Of a DNA stretch of 64,000 bases, positions 44,298-58,230 are shown in pieces (within the stretch, counting starts at the first letter, position 1; each line of letters begins with the position of its first letter). Source of the DNA: Diprion similis (Eukaryota; Arthropoda; Insecta; Hymenoptera; Diprionidae); NCBI RefSeq assembly GCF_021155765.1, contig NC_060117.1, positions 8,398,001-8,462,000 on the forward strand. The letters run 5' to 3'. A program made the position numbers and the translations under genes. The notes under the pieces are model-generated. The model searched no databases, was not told where the DNA came from, and saw only the letters and a program-made list of their open reading frames with translations.

Positions 44298-47200
44298 ATG
44301 GACATATTTAAGAAGATGAATCGATCAGTTATTATCTTCGCTACTTATTACATCAACCTCACGATAGGTGTGCACAACCAGTGATGTATTAAAGTTTGTT
44401 TTTGACTATGAAAGCGAAAATGGAAAGCGAATACCTGTGCTTACATTCGCTCTGTAAATGATCTGGCCGCCATCTTAGCTACACTTCAGTAGTAGAACCT
44501 TCAAATACCGACAATTCGTGAAGATGGGAACTCTTTGAATGTAAAACACTAAGCGGCACTAGACTTTTTCTCACTGGTTACACATACCTACCAACCAATT
44601 CGACAAACTACAAATTACGGAACTCGAACTGAGCACCTTCGCCGTTTTCAGTTGATGGTATTATCAGCGCTTCTTTAAGGACCCTCAGCTGAACTGAAGA
44701 ACTTGTAATAACGAGTAGTTTTCCCAATCTGGCGCGGTGGATGGGTTCCAGAGGTACAGCGTTATCCATTTGAAGGAAAAAGAAGACGAAGCTAGTTTTT
44801 CAGTGTGCGGAAAACATAAGAGTGTGTAAAAGTGTTCACACTAACCTCATATTTAACCACGGACCTTGGCTGGATTCATTTCGAGTCCACAAGCTCACGA
44901 TTTGGCCTAGGTTACTATTCAAACCTTGATTGGTCGATAAATAAATCAATAGATGAACGATTTTTCATGTAAGCTTAACCAATATTTTCCCTCACTATTT
45001 TTGATTTTGATTATAATTTTTGATACGATTGTCCTATAATTCTAACTAAAACTCCTGGATTATATCAGGTTATTTTCTTATGGTCTTTTAATCCTGCACA
45101 AGGCAAGGAGAAATTTTATTTTTTCTAAAAAATCAAAAATTCTCTGATCAAAGATGATCATTTTAGGTCATATTTGAAAGTCGAAATCATTCTGTTATTA
45201 TTTATTTTACTAATTTGTCACCCACATCAATGTATTTATAATTTCACATACGCTTGGCGCATAAGAATAAATAATGGGCAATAAATATAATAACTTGAAG
45301 AAAATTGCGAAAAAACATCTTTCAATCAGCGAAATAAATACAATAAGAAAAATTGTCTCAACTTTTGAATATGACTTCAAATAATTGTCTCTGATCGAAG
45401 AATGTTTGAAAATTTTTTGGAGAAAATTAAAAATGTCCTTCTGTATTTTGAAGTTGTATTTTGAGGTTTGAAAATTCATAAACAAGTAACGTTTGAAGAA
45501 ATTTTTTTTAAATAATTCAGATTATAATATCAGTAATATTTAGAGTTAGAAAAATTGTGTGAAAGATTGTGAAAAAAATCAAAAATGGTGAGGAAAAATC
45601 ATTGATCGAGTTGGCATAGAATACCTTAAATGTAGAGTTTAGTGTATTGTATCAAACAACCAGATAATATATAAAACAAAGTAGTGCAGATTTAATTGTT
45701 ACTCAAGATTTAAAACATGCAAATGGTGATTGCATATTGTCATGCAATGATGACATCGTTCCTTGGTTTGAAGTGGATAATGAAGTGGAATATCACTAAT
45801 GAAGAGTAGGTTAAACCATTAAAATGTAAAATTAGAAACAATTCGAGTGGCTAAAAGAGGAAAATCTGACAACACCATAGATAGAAAAAATATAAAATCA
45901 TTTGTTTACTATGGGCGGAATGAAACTAATGAATTCTTGGATTTCGTATCTTGCAAATTTTCAATTTTTTTTTTTGTTTGGTAATATTGTAGATTTGAAT
46001 TTTCCTCAGATCGTCCTGAATAAACTTCTCTCTCAAGAGTTCATACGGTTATCCATTCACTTTGAAACTGATTTATGCATTTTTTTCTAAAACACATCTT
46101 TCACTTATCATTTAATCTCTCTAAGAGAAAATTTGTGTATGAAAATATTCTGTTATCTAACAGTGAAATGGATTATTGAGGTTCACAGACTTTAAGACTC
46201 TGAATCGGATGGACGGTTCAATTTATTCATTGCGAAAACCGAGAAAGAATTTTCATCGATAACTATTATACAACTGCCGAAGCTGCTTCAGGTGAAAATT
46301 CGAGAATTTATGAATGACAGATTTACGTTACGTTGAAACAAGATAGTATCTAAAGTGTCGTGCATTGTTTCGTTACTGCGACATTAACTTTTTTTTATCT
46401 AGACTGCACTTACACCTTAATCTTCCCCTGCAATGTGAAGCAGTAAGTCTGTAGCACGAAATATATATATTCGTGTAGTTTTCCAACATTCTCATCAACT
46501 TCATTTGAGAGTGCGCATGACATTACACCCTCGCTTCAGGTGAGCACGAAGCGTGAAAGTTTTGGCCAAACTCGCCACGCTTGGATGGATGGATTTTCCG
46601 GGCGACGTTTACTTGCTTCTTTCTGCTCTGCTGAATGATTACAATAAGAAGCATGGCGATAGGGAGAAGAGACGCAAAGGAGTGCGTAAGGCGCAAAGGT
46701 ACCTACCAGACTCCATTATTAAACGGACAAGACCAGAGAATGAAAATGATAACGAAAATGAAAGTGAAAGTGGAAACAGGACCGGGAATGGAAATGAAAA
46801 TGTTGCAGAAAATGAAAAATGGAAGTAAGACTAAGACAACGAGAGTGGAAAGGTAACTGTACACCCATCCCGCACTTTGATCATGGGGCATTAGATACAT
46901 AATATATAGGTATTGTATGTATGGTGCAATGTATGACTTGACTGGTAATGGACTTGGCGAGTTTTAACCCCATCTCCATTGCCTCTGTAGTTCGCTTTGC
47001 CTTTCTCTAAGTACGGCTGTCTAGACTGTCGTATTCTCTGGGGATCCCTGCAGCTTTCATTATGGAGAACAACAGCCAAGCCTAGAAATACAAACGACTT
47101 GCCCAACGCGCAAGACAGCTGTCCCTGAGTTGTTGTTTCTTCCCTTTCCCATTTAACATTTCGCTTCTCATTTCCGTCTCCTCCCGCTGTCGGAATGAAG

Positions 47201-48464
47201 GTTGAAACGTCTCACGGACGTGCCATGGTACGTACATATGGGATAGTCCCAATGAACGTAAACTCGGTTTGACCCCGATCGCCACCGAATTGGTTGAAAA
47301 TTTATTTCCTACTTCTGCACCACCAAATAAATTTTTTAACTTTTTTTTTAGATTTTTCTCACCAGCCTTCAAAATTTGAAACTTTTTGAGAATTTTCTTT
47401 GACTAAAAACTTCTTTTTTCATATTAATGTGCGGGTTATCGGATAAAAAGTGGGTTGAAGACAAGAAAACTCATCATCATATTCTTTGTCTAACGACAAG
47501 AAGCGCGAAAAATTTGAAACCCAAGAATCAATTCGAATCGTAATAAAAGTGATCGGAATGTTTCCAAAATAGCAGATCGAAATTTTTACGGCAAAAAGCT
47601 GGCTGAAATTTGGTGGATTAGCCCGTACGAAAATCTTAGTATATTTATTGTTTGTATATTTGCAATTGATAAAAATCCAGAATCAGTGAACAGCTTCACG
47701 TGTTCCTCATATCTATAGAAGTAGTTCAACATCGTGCGATTTTACAAGAAAAACGAAGTCACTAAAGACTTTTTTCATCTTTTCTTGTATAAAATTCAAA
47801 GTGCAGGTATTATCCGTGTTGAAACTCTTTAAATGCGTATTTTCATAACACTTGGCGGCTGAAGTATTTTCCGATAGAGGAAAATAAGGAAAGCGAACCA
47901 CATGGTGTGGGTGATACCGTGCCGAGGTATTGCAGCTGCGGCGGAATCGACAGAAAGAGTGTTTGAAGAGGCTGCGAAGATTGTCTATTTTCAGGACAAA
48001 TAATAATAACAGCGAGAGAGTCGAAGAGAACAAGCGCACGTGGCTCCGCCAATGGAGCCATACCGAGAAAGTTTTCTATTTGATTAGCCACGAGCAGACT
48101 ATTATTGCCTGGCGTTGCTGAAGTGGAACTTCAACCAAAGGATTACGATCCAGCCCGCTCAACTTCCACTCACTTGTCCAATGAAACAGCTCCGGCTGAG
48201 TCTTCATTCGCCACTGGCATTAACTACTTAACACAATTATCAGATGGGCATAATAATACTTTACACAAGATATACACCACGTTGTACTTACCGTCGCAGT
48301 ACGTTTCCAGTAGGTTGTTGATGTGGGACCTGGTCAAACAGCTGACCACTCGAACGTTTTATTTCATACAACGAGATCGAAGTTAATGGAAGTTATTAAC
48401 TTTAACGTAACGAAACCTGAGGCTAGAAATCATCATTATTGGGAAATTTTAAAATCACTTTTTA
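44298..48464. other. Unannotated sequence
   Basis: No gene recognised. A GAAAATGAAA-type simple repeat at about 46735-46830 creates a 91-aa ORF rich in Glu/Asn. G+C-richer patches lie at 47100-47290 and 47860-48230. Confidence 0.35.
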
Positions 48465-48680
48465 CGGCATGGGCATTGAAAAGTCTACTTATTGTGGCAG
48501 TTTTCGTTCCGTAAAGTGACGCTTTATACGGCAGCGAACAAAGTTGCGGAATAAAGTCTTTATTCCGCAGTTTTGATGCGCAGTCCGAAGTGCGTATCCC
48601 AAACTGCCGAATAAAGTAGCTTCGTCGAACAGATCGCGACATAACCTCACTCTTCGTTTTGCTTTTCAATGACCATACCG
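48465..48680. mobile_element. Short TA-flanked inverted-repeat element (MITE)
   Basis: Left end CGGCATGGGCATTGAAAAG; the right end in reverse complement reads CGGTATGGTCATTGAAAAG, two mismatches in 19 bp. TA flanks both sides (48463-48464, 48681-48682). 216 bp. The interior holds a perfect 12-bp-arm palindrome at 48545-48569 (TGCGGAATAAAG, one base, CTTTATTCCGCA). Confidence 0.7.
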
Positions 48681-48682
48681 TA

Positions 48683-49548
48683 TAAAATATTGTGTGTGGC
48701 ATGCCCGTAAACCGTTTTGTGGCTCGGATAATTTCAGTACTCGCTTCCGGCTCGCCTTTAGCTCATCCTGAAATCTTTATCCTTGCCAAAAAAAAACAGG
48801 CGACTTACGGCCATGCCACATAAATAGCTATTTAAGGAGTTGGTTCCGCAAAATATGAGTACAATTTATTTATTATGGTTTACTCAATTTTAGACATTCC
48901 GAAAAGTGCGGAGCAACGATTTTTCCCAAACACGCATCGTTACGATGACGTTACTAATTTCACTCTCATTTTATACCATTGTATAATCCTCAGATATTGT
49001 TTATACTCGAATAAAAGAAAATAACTGCGACAATAACGACTCGCTTGAATATACGAAACCTGATGCAGGAACCTTTTTTCTTGTACCTGATGAACCGAAT
49101 TATACGAGTTTAAACCGTACGTAAGAAACTGACCAAAACTAGCCGAAATGGGCTACTATAAAACAATTTTCGTGGTGAATACAGAACTTGAACGTCAGAT
49201 ATTGTTAGATGAGTGATAAATATTGACGATATTGACATCAAGTAGTATTGGATTGACACCAAAAAATATTCTATAGAAGTTAACACCGAATTTTTTTTAC
49301 AGTGTACACTCCTGCAAGGATGTATTGATGACACACAAGATACAGGATAAGGCATGGTTAAAGAATAAACGTTAGCTTTATTATACATCAATGTGAAAAG
49401 AAACGATCTAAGGGTATTCCGCGTCGTTGGTTCGATATACTCGTACACTGCCGTATCATATAACTAGCCGTTATTGAAAGGTTCCTAACCTGTACCGCTT
49501 GGCATATAGGCATATTCAACAACGACGCGGTGTAAACTATATATATAA

Positions 49549-49592
<44 letters not shown>

Positions 49593-49985
49593 CCTGTAGT
49601 AAAGGCTGGACTTATAGGACTAACCCTTATTTATACAACTATAACACCACACTGGAATTATATTTACACATGCGAGCTACGGCTACGGGGTTGCTTAATT
49701 AATATTTCCCTGCAAACACGGCACAACTCACGCGACTCACCGCCTCCGCTCCACTTTCCTACAACTGGATTTTACACGTTCTAGGTTAAATGTTCCACAA
49801 TTATGTGAAATTTCTCCGTGTACGATTTACAAGTGTGATACATCGAGTTTTTCACCCAATTTTACGTGACAGCATCAGGAAAATTTACACCCAAGTGCGC
49901 ATAAACCGAGTTTTTGTCTGTTTAGACAGTCTGTCCAACCCTGCGCAACAAGGACCTTCGACTCAACTATCAATACGCGCAAGCG
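48683..49985. other. Unannotated sequence with TA microsatellite
   Basis: No gene recognised. A (TA)n tract lies at 49537-49590. Confidence 0.4.
49537..49590. repeat. (TA)n microsatellite
   Basis: Imperfect at the left, then uninterrupted TA for over 30 bp. Confidence 0.95.
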
Positions 49986-49993
49986 GTTCGAGG

Positions 49994-50449
49994 CAGCGTT
50001 GCCAACTCGAAAGAAATTTCTTTAGATCTACTGAAATTAGAGTCCGTTCAAAGAAAAAAGTAAAGTTGTTTTCTTATTAAGAAATATTGTCGTTTGGCGC
50101 GATATCTGAAGATATCTGATGAAATCTCAAGACTGGTACCGAAATCTGTAAGAAAAAAGTCTGTAAAATCGAAACAACAGATTGAAAATCAACCAATTCC
50201 GAGGTTCTCGAGAAAAAATGCACCGATTAGATAGCGTCTGCAATTTGCAAACGCACTTTTGACATGTTGATGGTCCTAAATATTAAAAATAAAAACATTT
50301 TATTTAAGTAAAGTTCCTAATGTCTTTATACCTACAATTCAGATTGTAAGATATATGAAGAACTATTGTAGTGCCATCTGGATATGAAATCTCAAGAATT
50401 GTTTTGGTGCTATTTAAGGAAATACTCGTCTGATAGGTTGGCAACGCTA
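49994..50449. mobile_element. Short hAT-like non-autonomous element
   Basis: AGCGTTGCCAAC at 49995-50006 and its exact reverse complement at 50437-50448. Flanks GTTCGAGG (49986-49993) and GTCCGAGG (50450-50457) form an 8-bp target duplication with one mismatch. CAGCGTTGCC-type ends fit hAT elements, although the last base is A rather than G. 456 bp, no transposase. Confidence 0.7.
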
Positions 50450-50457
50450 GTCCGAGG

Positions 50458-51184
50458 TTATGTTGACTCAAACTCAGCCAGTCACATTTTGGGTATCTAC
50501 AATTCGCGACGCATCAACCTCATGATAACCTCATAAGCCTCGAGATGCCTGGGAATTTTGACAGCCAGCGTCTCGTTGTTGCGCAATTTGACGAGTAAAT
50601 GAAAAATTTACCGATCGGAACACGTGATTTGGCGCATGCACATTTGGATTCTAAATTACCCGATACTGCAGTGGTATGTGTAGCTCACCTCCGAACAAAT
50701 ATCTCCGCACGTCTAGAACTTGTTTATATATGATTTTTGTTGCTCAGAACTACTATAATATATATACTATTATATGTATAGTGCAATGATGCGTCATCAT
50801 ATTCTGTTCGTGCGTTTTAATTCCCTCGTATTTCGGCCTTACTTTTCAATGCATCTCATAAATCGTGCGTGAAAAATTAGTCTCATTGACGATGAGGATA
50901 ATCCACTATCGTCTCAAAGTCTCCGGAGATAAATTTACAATACATTATACGATGTATAAAAAATAAAATAAGCTTACTCGGTATAGGTGTCTAGGTATGT
51001 ATAAAATGACGTCGATGTTTGTTAGTTTTATTTTATTTTTTGTCTTCTTCTTTTCTTCTTGAATCTCTGTTTTTGTTTTTTTCTTTTTTTTTGGCCAAGG
51101 AATGGAATTCGCCCTATAGAGAGAGAAACACGTGGCAGTGGACCCACGAACGATTCGAAATTGGAATTACATGTATATATATAC

Positions 51185-51231
<47 letters not shown>

Positions 51232-51530
51232 TATATACATATATACATATATACATGTATATGTATATATGTTCCTTGGGAGGAATGCTTTGGACTGTTG
51301 TTGGGCGGTATATTCGAGGGCTTAAAGGTCGCGCGAAACCTGAAATTAAACCGATTTCCTCACGACTTGTATTATATGCATGTATGTATTTGTGTATGTA
51401 CGTGTGTGTATTGTACCGTGTACTCTACCTCGCGCGTCTCGTCTCTTAGAAACAGGAGATGCGATGAAACGAGGCAAGGTGAGGGAACGCAATTTTGGCA
51501 CGCCATCGGACTCGAGTCGAGCTTTAATTT
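50458..51530. other. Presumed 3' flank/3' UTR of the sushi gene, with microsatellite
   Basis: Lies just downstream of the stop codon of the - strand gene. A possible - strand AATAAA is at 51027-51032; whether the transcript reaches it is unknown. It includes the TA/ATAC microsatellite at 51171-51270, which also generates the hydrophobic Tyr/Ile-rich ORFs here. Confidence 0.35.
51171..51270. repeat. TA/ATAC microsatellite
   Basis: About 100 bp of ATATAT with interspersed ATAC and ATGT. Confidence 0.95.
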
Positions 51531-51736
51531 TTAAACGTCTTTGTAGGATCGACAAGGGGGCGGGGGACCACTCCAAATACCGTTCTCTCGACAGGTAGGC
51601 CTCTTCACTGGTTCCAAAGGTGTTACGTAGCCCGGTGAACACGTCACCTGGATATTGTCTCCAGGCTCGTACCAGAACTTCAATGGAGCGATTCTGCCGT
51701 GCGGTGGATCGCCAGGATACGGACATCTCACCTTAC
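51531..51736 (-). CDS. Terminal exon: last CCP/sushi module (Hikaru genki-like)
   Basis: The acceptor TTTCAG precedes 51736, and the exon enters in phase 1: T from the previous exon plus GT completes a Cys, giving CKVRCPYPGD. It encodes one sushi module with the expected pattern: CPYPGDPPHG, then VTCSPGY, PTC, IWSGPPPPC. The frame then ends SYKDV and TAA (51531-51533). A C-terminus just after the last module, and the wording of this module, recall the synaptic cleft protein Hikaru genki (Ig plus CCP modules), but that rests on memory; other CCP proteins remain possible. GT sites after the last Cys would be needed for an extra exon, and none is convincing. Confidence 0.85.
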
Positions 51737-54655
51737 CTGAAACATTCGACATCGACGTGCTGACTTCTTTGCAAATTCGATCACTTCATTTAATATAGGT
51801 GACTGAAGGACTTGCAGCGAACTAAAATTGCCTCACGTCACTTCATACACCTTATTCTAACCCTAACCTCTTAACCTAACGTTCATTCTGAACTTAAACG
51901 CTTTTAGTAAGTGGTAGTCAACATATTGCTAGCAAAACAATTTTCAAAGTGTCAAAGACAGCAAAAAAATTTTGAAACTTCCCTACAGGAAACCACTTTA
52001 GTTACAGTGCTAAAGAAAATTTCTGGATACTGATGCAGTTTATATCAGATATTGTACGAGAATGACGTTCATGTGTTTGATAGTCCTGAATAAAGCTCAC
52101 TAATCAGTCCTTATCATCATAGTCTAGTTCAAGGTTATGTTTATCTAAGCTAAATGCTGAGATGAAATCATCTAAGATTCACCGTCATCTTGTCATGAAA
52201 AAGTTCCCTGCATGTCGAAGTTATCAAAGTCTAGAAAAAGTAATGAAATCACCTAAAGGCATCTCGAATGAAAAAATCTTGGACCAAGTACATTAGAGTG
52301 AAAACTAGCGAAAAAATAATTCCTTCGCGACTTCGAAAGCACTTAAATAATAAAACCTAAATAAATACCAGCAAAAATACCTTCACCTACATAAAATATT
52401 GAAATCAACTCTGACTGCCGAATAATCAACTTCTTGGCAAAAATAAAGAATCGACACGAAAAATGAAGAATTAGGGACGAAATAAAAAATTCCCATAATA
52501 TGGTATGTGTTGGTGGTACGGCAGTGTTTATTATAGTTTAATAAAACAGTCTTCTATTCAATTTCTTTTTCTTACACACAATAATACTTATATTTTAGTA
52601 TAGAATGAACAAGAAAACGAGCTAACGGTTCGCGATTCTCCTTTTGTGAAAGAAAAACATAGAGTGATAAAGTATCTAGAGGTTCAACTTGAAGGTACAA
52701 AATGTATCATGGCAGTTCTATAACTTGCCGCTAGAGTTCCGAAACAAGAAAGTCGTTGTGTCTAACAGTACGATCATAGCTATAATAAAGTCATAGTCAC
52801 TGTCAGCAGTTAAAAACAGAAATGAGCTGTACGTTCGATTGTAATAATAGAACGCGTTAAATTCATTTCGATTTACTGGATCCTCGGACGTGAAAAAGGA
52901 CTTTTGAAAATGATTAAAAAAGTTGAGCTAAGAATTGGAACTGCACAAATAAACTCAAGAAAACATTTGGAATGGCAAAACAATGGTGAGACAGCTGCAG
53001 ACTACAAATTAGTCAGCGTTGAAGAAAAACGATGAAAAATTGAAAGTAGCTAGGACCCACCATACAACCAAGTCCATATTTAATCTTAGGTAAGTGAAAA
53101 TTCAAACGAAGAGGTAACAGATTTTCGCCAAAATATATTTGAAACCATTTCCCTGACGATTTAACAACTATTACGCAGAATTGCTGGTGATGTGAATTTT
53201 TTTGTCCAAATGGCCACCTTCCGGAGCAGCTATCGCAGTCACAGGCTATCGACTTTTATTATTATTATACACACCATTTTTGATTAACATGTTAACTATA
53301 ACCGTCCTTCCAGAGGCTGCTGGAGATTTTTTGTGTGCTCTTCGCACGGGATTTATTAATTCAAAAACTTTCACGCCCAAAGAATTATTTTTCATCATAA
53401 ATTCGAATAAAGATTGACGGCTCCCACAGTCGTTAAACGTGTTTCACCAATCGGGAGGAAAAAAGTGCCGTAGGATAAAGTAAAGAGAGATAATAAAAAG
53501 TTTTTGGTTACGTCGATACTTCGGCCGGTGAGTAATTTGCATTTCGCAGTTGGAAGTTTTCTCCGCGGCGTGTTTTTAGACACGGATGAAAAGAGCACTG
53601 TGCAGTATTTGGAAAAAAGGAAGTTAAAGAAAAAAAAAACCAACGACATCAAACTTCTCTAGAAAAATAACAGAAAGTACACGCTCGCTTTGCATTCACC
53701 CTCCACCAGTTACTGTAATATACACATTCCATGCAACGATCGGAAAGCGAAACTTTTAAAATCACGTTACGACCGACCACAGTTCGCTCACAGCTCCGTT
53801 GTTCTGCAGCGGAAATGCTGTTTCCGGAACAAGGAGTCTTGAAATATCGGGCATTTTATGCCGGCTGTCAGATTCGCAGGGAGGAATATTTTTCACAGGA
53901 ATTTCGTACTCTTTTCTTATCCTTTTTTCTTTTTCTCCTTCTCTCTCATGACAAACAGGAGAAAAGTATAATTCACAGTAGGTGTGAAAATAATTCAAAA
54001 TCAGGAATAACTAGTCTTTGAAGAATAAAAATTTTCGAGTGATTCGGGTCTTTAAATCGTTTGAATTTTTTCAATAATTTCATTCGTGTTCCCGTGATTT
54101 GATATTTCCCGAATAATTCGGTTGGATAAACCGCATACCTTTGATTTCTCTTTTACATACCGGTGACAAAATATCTGAATAATTTAAACGAAACCTTAAA
54201 CATGCAGTTATTCATCCACATTATATTTAATTGTTTGTTGAATTTTATTTTGCATATTCTCATATTTCCGAAACTTATCAATAGTTCGAATTTACTTATC
54301 TCTCTACTTAAAATTCACCTGTTACTTTACAGAATTTACATTTAATTTTCTGTCTGCAAAAAAAATTTTAGTTGCAAGTACTTTCAAAACAGAATAAATA
54401 AAATTGAGGTTTTAAGATTTAAACAGAATAGCTTGAATAGTTCAAACTATATATTTCAGTCACTGATTAAACTAATTCGAACTATTTGAATTACTAGAAT
54501 AATTAAAACTATTTCAATCAAATTCCACTGTTCGATTCCATTCGATTACGGCTAGTTTTTACCGATTCGCGAGTCTTTCGAAGGGCGCAAAACAAAAAAA
54601 AAAAAAACTGGACCCGAAAATATGCCAGGTTAAAAATTGCAGCAAAATTTCTTAC
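51737..54655 (-). other. Intron, sushi gene
   Basis: 2.9 kb, phase 1. Strong donor GTAAGA at 54655 and acceptor TTTCAG ending at 51737. No exon or transposon recognised inside. Confidence 0.8.
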
Positions 54656-54850
54656 ATATCGGCGTTGGGTGCGACCAGCTTCCACCTTCGGTGCAGATCG
54701 CCGAAGATTCACCGACCAGCTGATGACCAGGTTGACAAGCGAACTGGACCAGAGCGCCAACCTTGTATCGAAAATTTCGCTTTTTCGTACTCCGCTTGTG
54801 TTCGATTATATGTCCACTCTTTGGGGACGTTGGTAGTGGGCAGGTGATTT
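54656..54850 (-). CDS. Internal exon: CCP/sushi module
   Basis: 195 bp (65 codons), phase 1-1. Acceptor CTTTTGTCCACAG upstream, donor GTAAGA downstream. It encodes one whole module: EITCPLPTSPKSGHI, basic loop KRSTKKRNFRYK, VQFACQPGHQLVG, SAIC, GGSWSHPTPIC. The four cysteines, the WS and the GH/GY positions match the sushi fold. The final Cys codon is split across the next intron. Predicted extracellular; function beyond protein binding cannot be read from it. Confidence 0.93.
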
Positions 54851-56979
54851 CTGTGGACAAAAGAAAGCAAAACGATTTTATAACCAAGTCTTAGACTTTG
54901 GAAACGCAAGAAAAATAAGGACGTTTTTGGTTACGCAGATTCTCGAAGATCGGACTTTCCTTGAGATTTGACATTTGTTCCCCATCGTGTTTTACATGTT
55001 CACATCGTTATCCAGATTCGAAAACATTTATTAATTTTAACTAAGCCAGTATTTTTCGGTTTGTTTTCGGTTTCTTTAGGTCGGTTTTTTTTGTTTTACC
55101 AATTTGAAACAATATCGTAATTTTTTGACAGAGTGAAAAAACATTGCTATTCACCGTGTGATTTGATTATTGAACTATGTACGGTAAAATTTGCTAGAAA
55201 ACTATTTTCTATATTGAATTTCTTCTCATTATAAAATACCTGTTATCTGAAATTCTAAGTTCATATCAAAAAGTAATCGTAGATTGAAAATTGAGCAGCA
55301 ATTTTTCTTGTTTCTAAGTAACGGGAAAGTGGTAGATTTTATTTCGAATTTTGATGAGAAAAAATATGACGCAAAGAGCTTTTCCAAACACTAGTTTCGT
55401 ACGTTATTTGAACGAATATCTAGAAATGTACCGAGTAAATAAACGATTCAAACAGGCAGGATACTTACTTTATAAAACGTAACTGATCGATCGAATTTCA
55501 CGTCAATCGGAGAAGTTTGAATATTCAATGAAGCGTCGAAGAGTTCAAATTCTACTGGGTTTTATACTATATTTTGTGAGGTTTTTTGTGACTCGACAAG
55601 TTTGTCTGATTTTTCTTCTAAAACCAAAACTCAAATAAATTGACCCTTTGCACGGACTTGAAAATTTCAAGCTGTTAATTCCCCTCCAAAAAAACTCCAA
55701 AAAGTCACATAAAGCTTATACTCATCCACGAGCTACGTTCAACACGTAGGAAATCCCTATAGTTTCAGAGGCGGAAGTAGATAAAGGATCTTACATTCAG
55801 GGATGAAAATGTTTGAGGCGAAGCTCAGCAGCGCCATGTTAAATGTACTGGATTCCGTTTAACACAAAGATAAGCTTTGACGACTGGATTTAGTACGATT
55901 AAGATTGAGCCGACGGCGGGAGCTATTGACGCACTCAACGTTCCCGCTGTATGCAACATTAGGGTGGTCCTTATATAGGCTGTTCACGATTCTTTTCCAG
56001 ACTGTCTCCCAAATCAACTTCAAGTAATTCAAAAGCAATTACCTAATTTTTTTAGATTTTTACCTTAACTCTAATCCCTCCAGCCAACAGGATGGATTTC
56101 CTCATTTAAAATACATGTGTTTCGGAGACATAATTCTCAGTAAGTATATATTTTATTGTGAGAGTAATAATGTTCCGAAAAAAAAAAAAAAAATCTATAG
56201 CTGCAAGGTTTAGTGATTATTTGAGCTTCTATCTGAAAAATACCATGCAATCTCGATGAAATGCAGCGCACGCTCTAGATTTTTTTTTTTTTTTTTTCTA
56301 TTCAAAGGAAGTGCAATTCCTCCAAATTTCCTGATATGATGATGTGTGTTTTTTTTCAAACAGTAGTACTAATGCCCAGCAAAACCTTGTAGTTACAGAT
56401 TTTTTGGAACATTATAACTCTTACAATAAAATATATACTGATAATTGTTGTTTCTATAAGATACTTCAATCACAAAGCAGACTACTCTAGACTTGATATA
56501 GACAGCTTCAATTTTCAACGAATTTTTTTTTTTCAATAATTTGAACGCGTTCAAGCCCCTACGAGCATGAAAATTCAAAGACAGTCCTGTTAAGGACCAT
56601 CCTAATACAACACAGTGACAGTCGTAAACAATGTTTCCAAGTAAACGCCGCGTTATGTCGGGTTGTCTACCACCGAGGGCAACTAATATCGGTTAAACAG
56701 ACCTACCGAGTCATAATCACTTCAGTCAAGTACTGAACGGTTCATTATAGATTATAAACAACGAAACTACTGTCCGGTCAAATCTACACAACTTGGCAGC
56801 ACATTCACAATCAGTTCCAACTCACTCACGAGGACTTTGAATGCGCTACTTACCGACAACTCGTTAGGTCTGCATTACCGATATTTATTCTCCTTGGTGA
56901 TAGGCAACTTAACCTACTCCGGCGTTTACTTGGAAACACTGTGTATATGATTACGGTTAGTCTGTAAGGGGAGCGAAGT

Positions 56980-57001
56980 TGAAGAAGAAGAAGAAGAAGA
57001 G
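56980..57001. repeat. (GAA)n microsatellite
   Basis: GAAG units repeated seven times. Confidence 0.9.
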
Positions 57002-58185
57002 GGAAATACCCGTCAGGCAAAAGCTCCTTTGACGTTGCGATTTTACTGATTGAGAGCGACCTGTGCATGAAAGTATAATCTTTTAAATAAATGTAAAATA
57101 CAAACGACGACCATGATGTGAGAGGGGAAAAACTTACCAGTGCAGTAAGAAAAAAGCTCAGAGCGCAGTTCGCTCTAATTGGAGAGGTTGTTTTGTTATC
57201 GATCGGACAAAAGCGGCGTGGAATAATCTTCAGATTATTGAAATTTTATACAATCAGACGGTTGAATTGTACCGCAAGGGTTTTCATAAACATATTATTT
57301 CCACAAATTGCAGGTTAAACGATTTTACTGCCGGATAAATAATCGTGGAATAAGATTCTTCGTTGACATTTTTCTTTATGATTAATTCCTTTATTTAATA
57401 TTCCTTCACAGCAATTTCTCTATATTTATTTTCTCTGCCATAATAATATATGGCCGCTTTATTACAAGCATTGACGTTGCTGACTTCAAAATATCTTGAA
57501 ATAAATATTTGTCTCACTTATGTACATACATGTTACAATATGATTGATCATATGAATTTTATTACCATTTAATAATTAGTATTCTTCAATACTGAATCAC
57601 AGGTTGATTTCTCATTTCGTTGCATTCACATTATTTCAAGGCCTGGTAATTTTCATTTTTAACCTGATCCCAAATTGGATGAATTTTTTTTTCTAAACTT
57701 CAATATGGGTGACAATTTGAGTTGATATTTTGACAATACAAATGGTGTTGGATTTAAAAAACGCTCAGAGGGTTGTGACTCGTTTGTATAAAAATAACTG
57801 CCAGAATAACTCGACAAATAAATTTTCGGTGAATAAATATAATATGTATAGCATGTATGATAAAGCAGCGTGGCTTAATGCGATCAACCTTTTGCGAGCT
57901 TGCAGGCGTCAGAGAGCATGATAGGAGTAAACAGTAGAATAATTCAAGTTGCGAAATCTAGATAAGAGTCGTTCGAGTCGCGCGAGCTGCAAGCGTTTTA
58001 CGAAGTAATCCCACATTAGTCTCTTGGAACAACATTAAAGGAGACGTGCGCTAATTCCATCATTCTGAAACCGTCATGGTTAATAATACTCTCGTAACTC
58101 TTAAACTTGCTGATTATTCAGAACTTGCACGATCGGTAACTTACTTACCGTCGGTAAGTATTTACTCGGAATCGAATACATCACC

Positions 58186-58189
<4 letters not shown>

Positions 58190-58224
<35 letters not shown>
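58190..58224. repeat. (CT)n microsatellite
   Basis: Uninterrupted CT for 35 bp within the intron. Confidence 0.95.

Positions 58225-58230
<6 letters not shown>

Noticed and set aside
46553-46828. 91-aa ORF rich in Glu/Asn
   Set aside because: The C-terminal half is a GAAAATGAAA simple repeat. No domain, no homologous exon structure visible.
51019-51534. 171-aa ORF with long Tyr/Ile stretch
   Set aside because: Runs through a TA/ATAC microsatellite and antisense to the terminal sushi exon.
51541-51560. GTCGAT after the last Cys as a donor to another exon
   Set aside because: Weak donor sequence, and the frame ends naturally at TAA 8 codons later with no sushi exon downstream.
58143-58159. 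ACTTACCG/CGGTAAGT palindrome as paired splice donors
   Set aside because: No adjacent coding exon on either strand. Probably chance.
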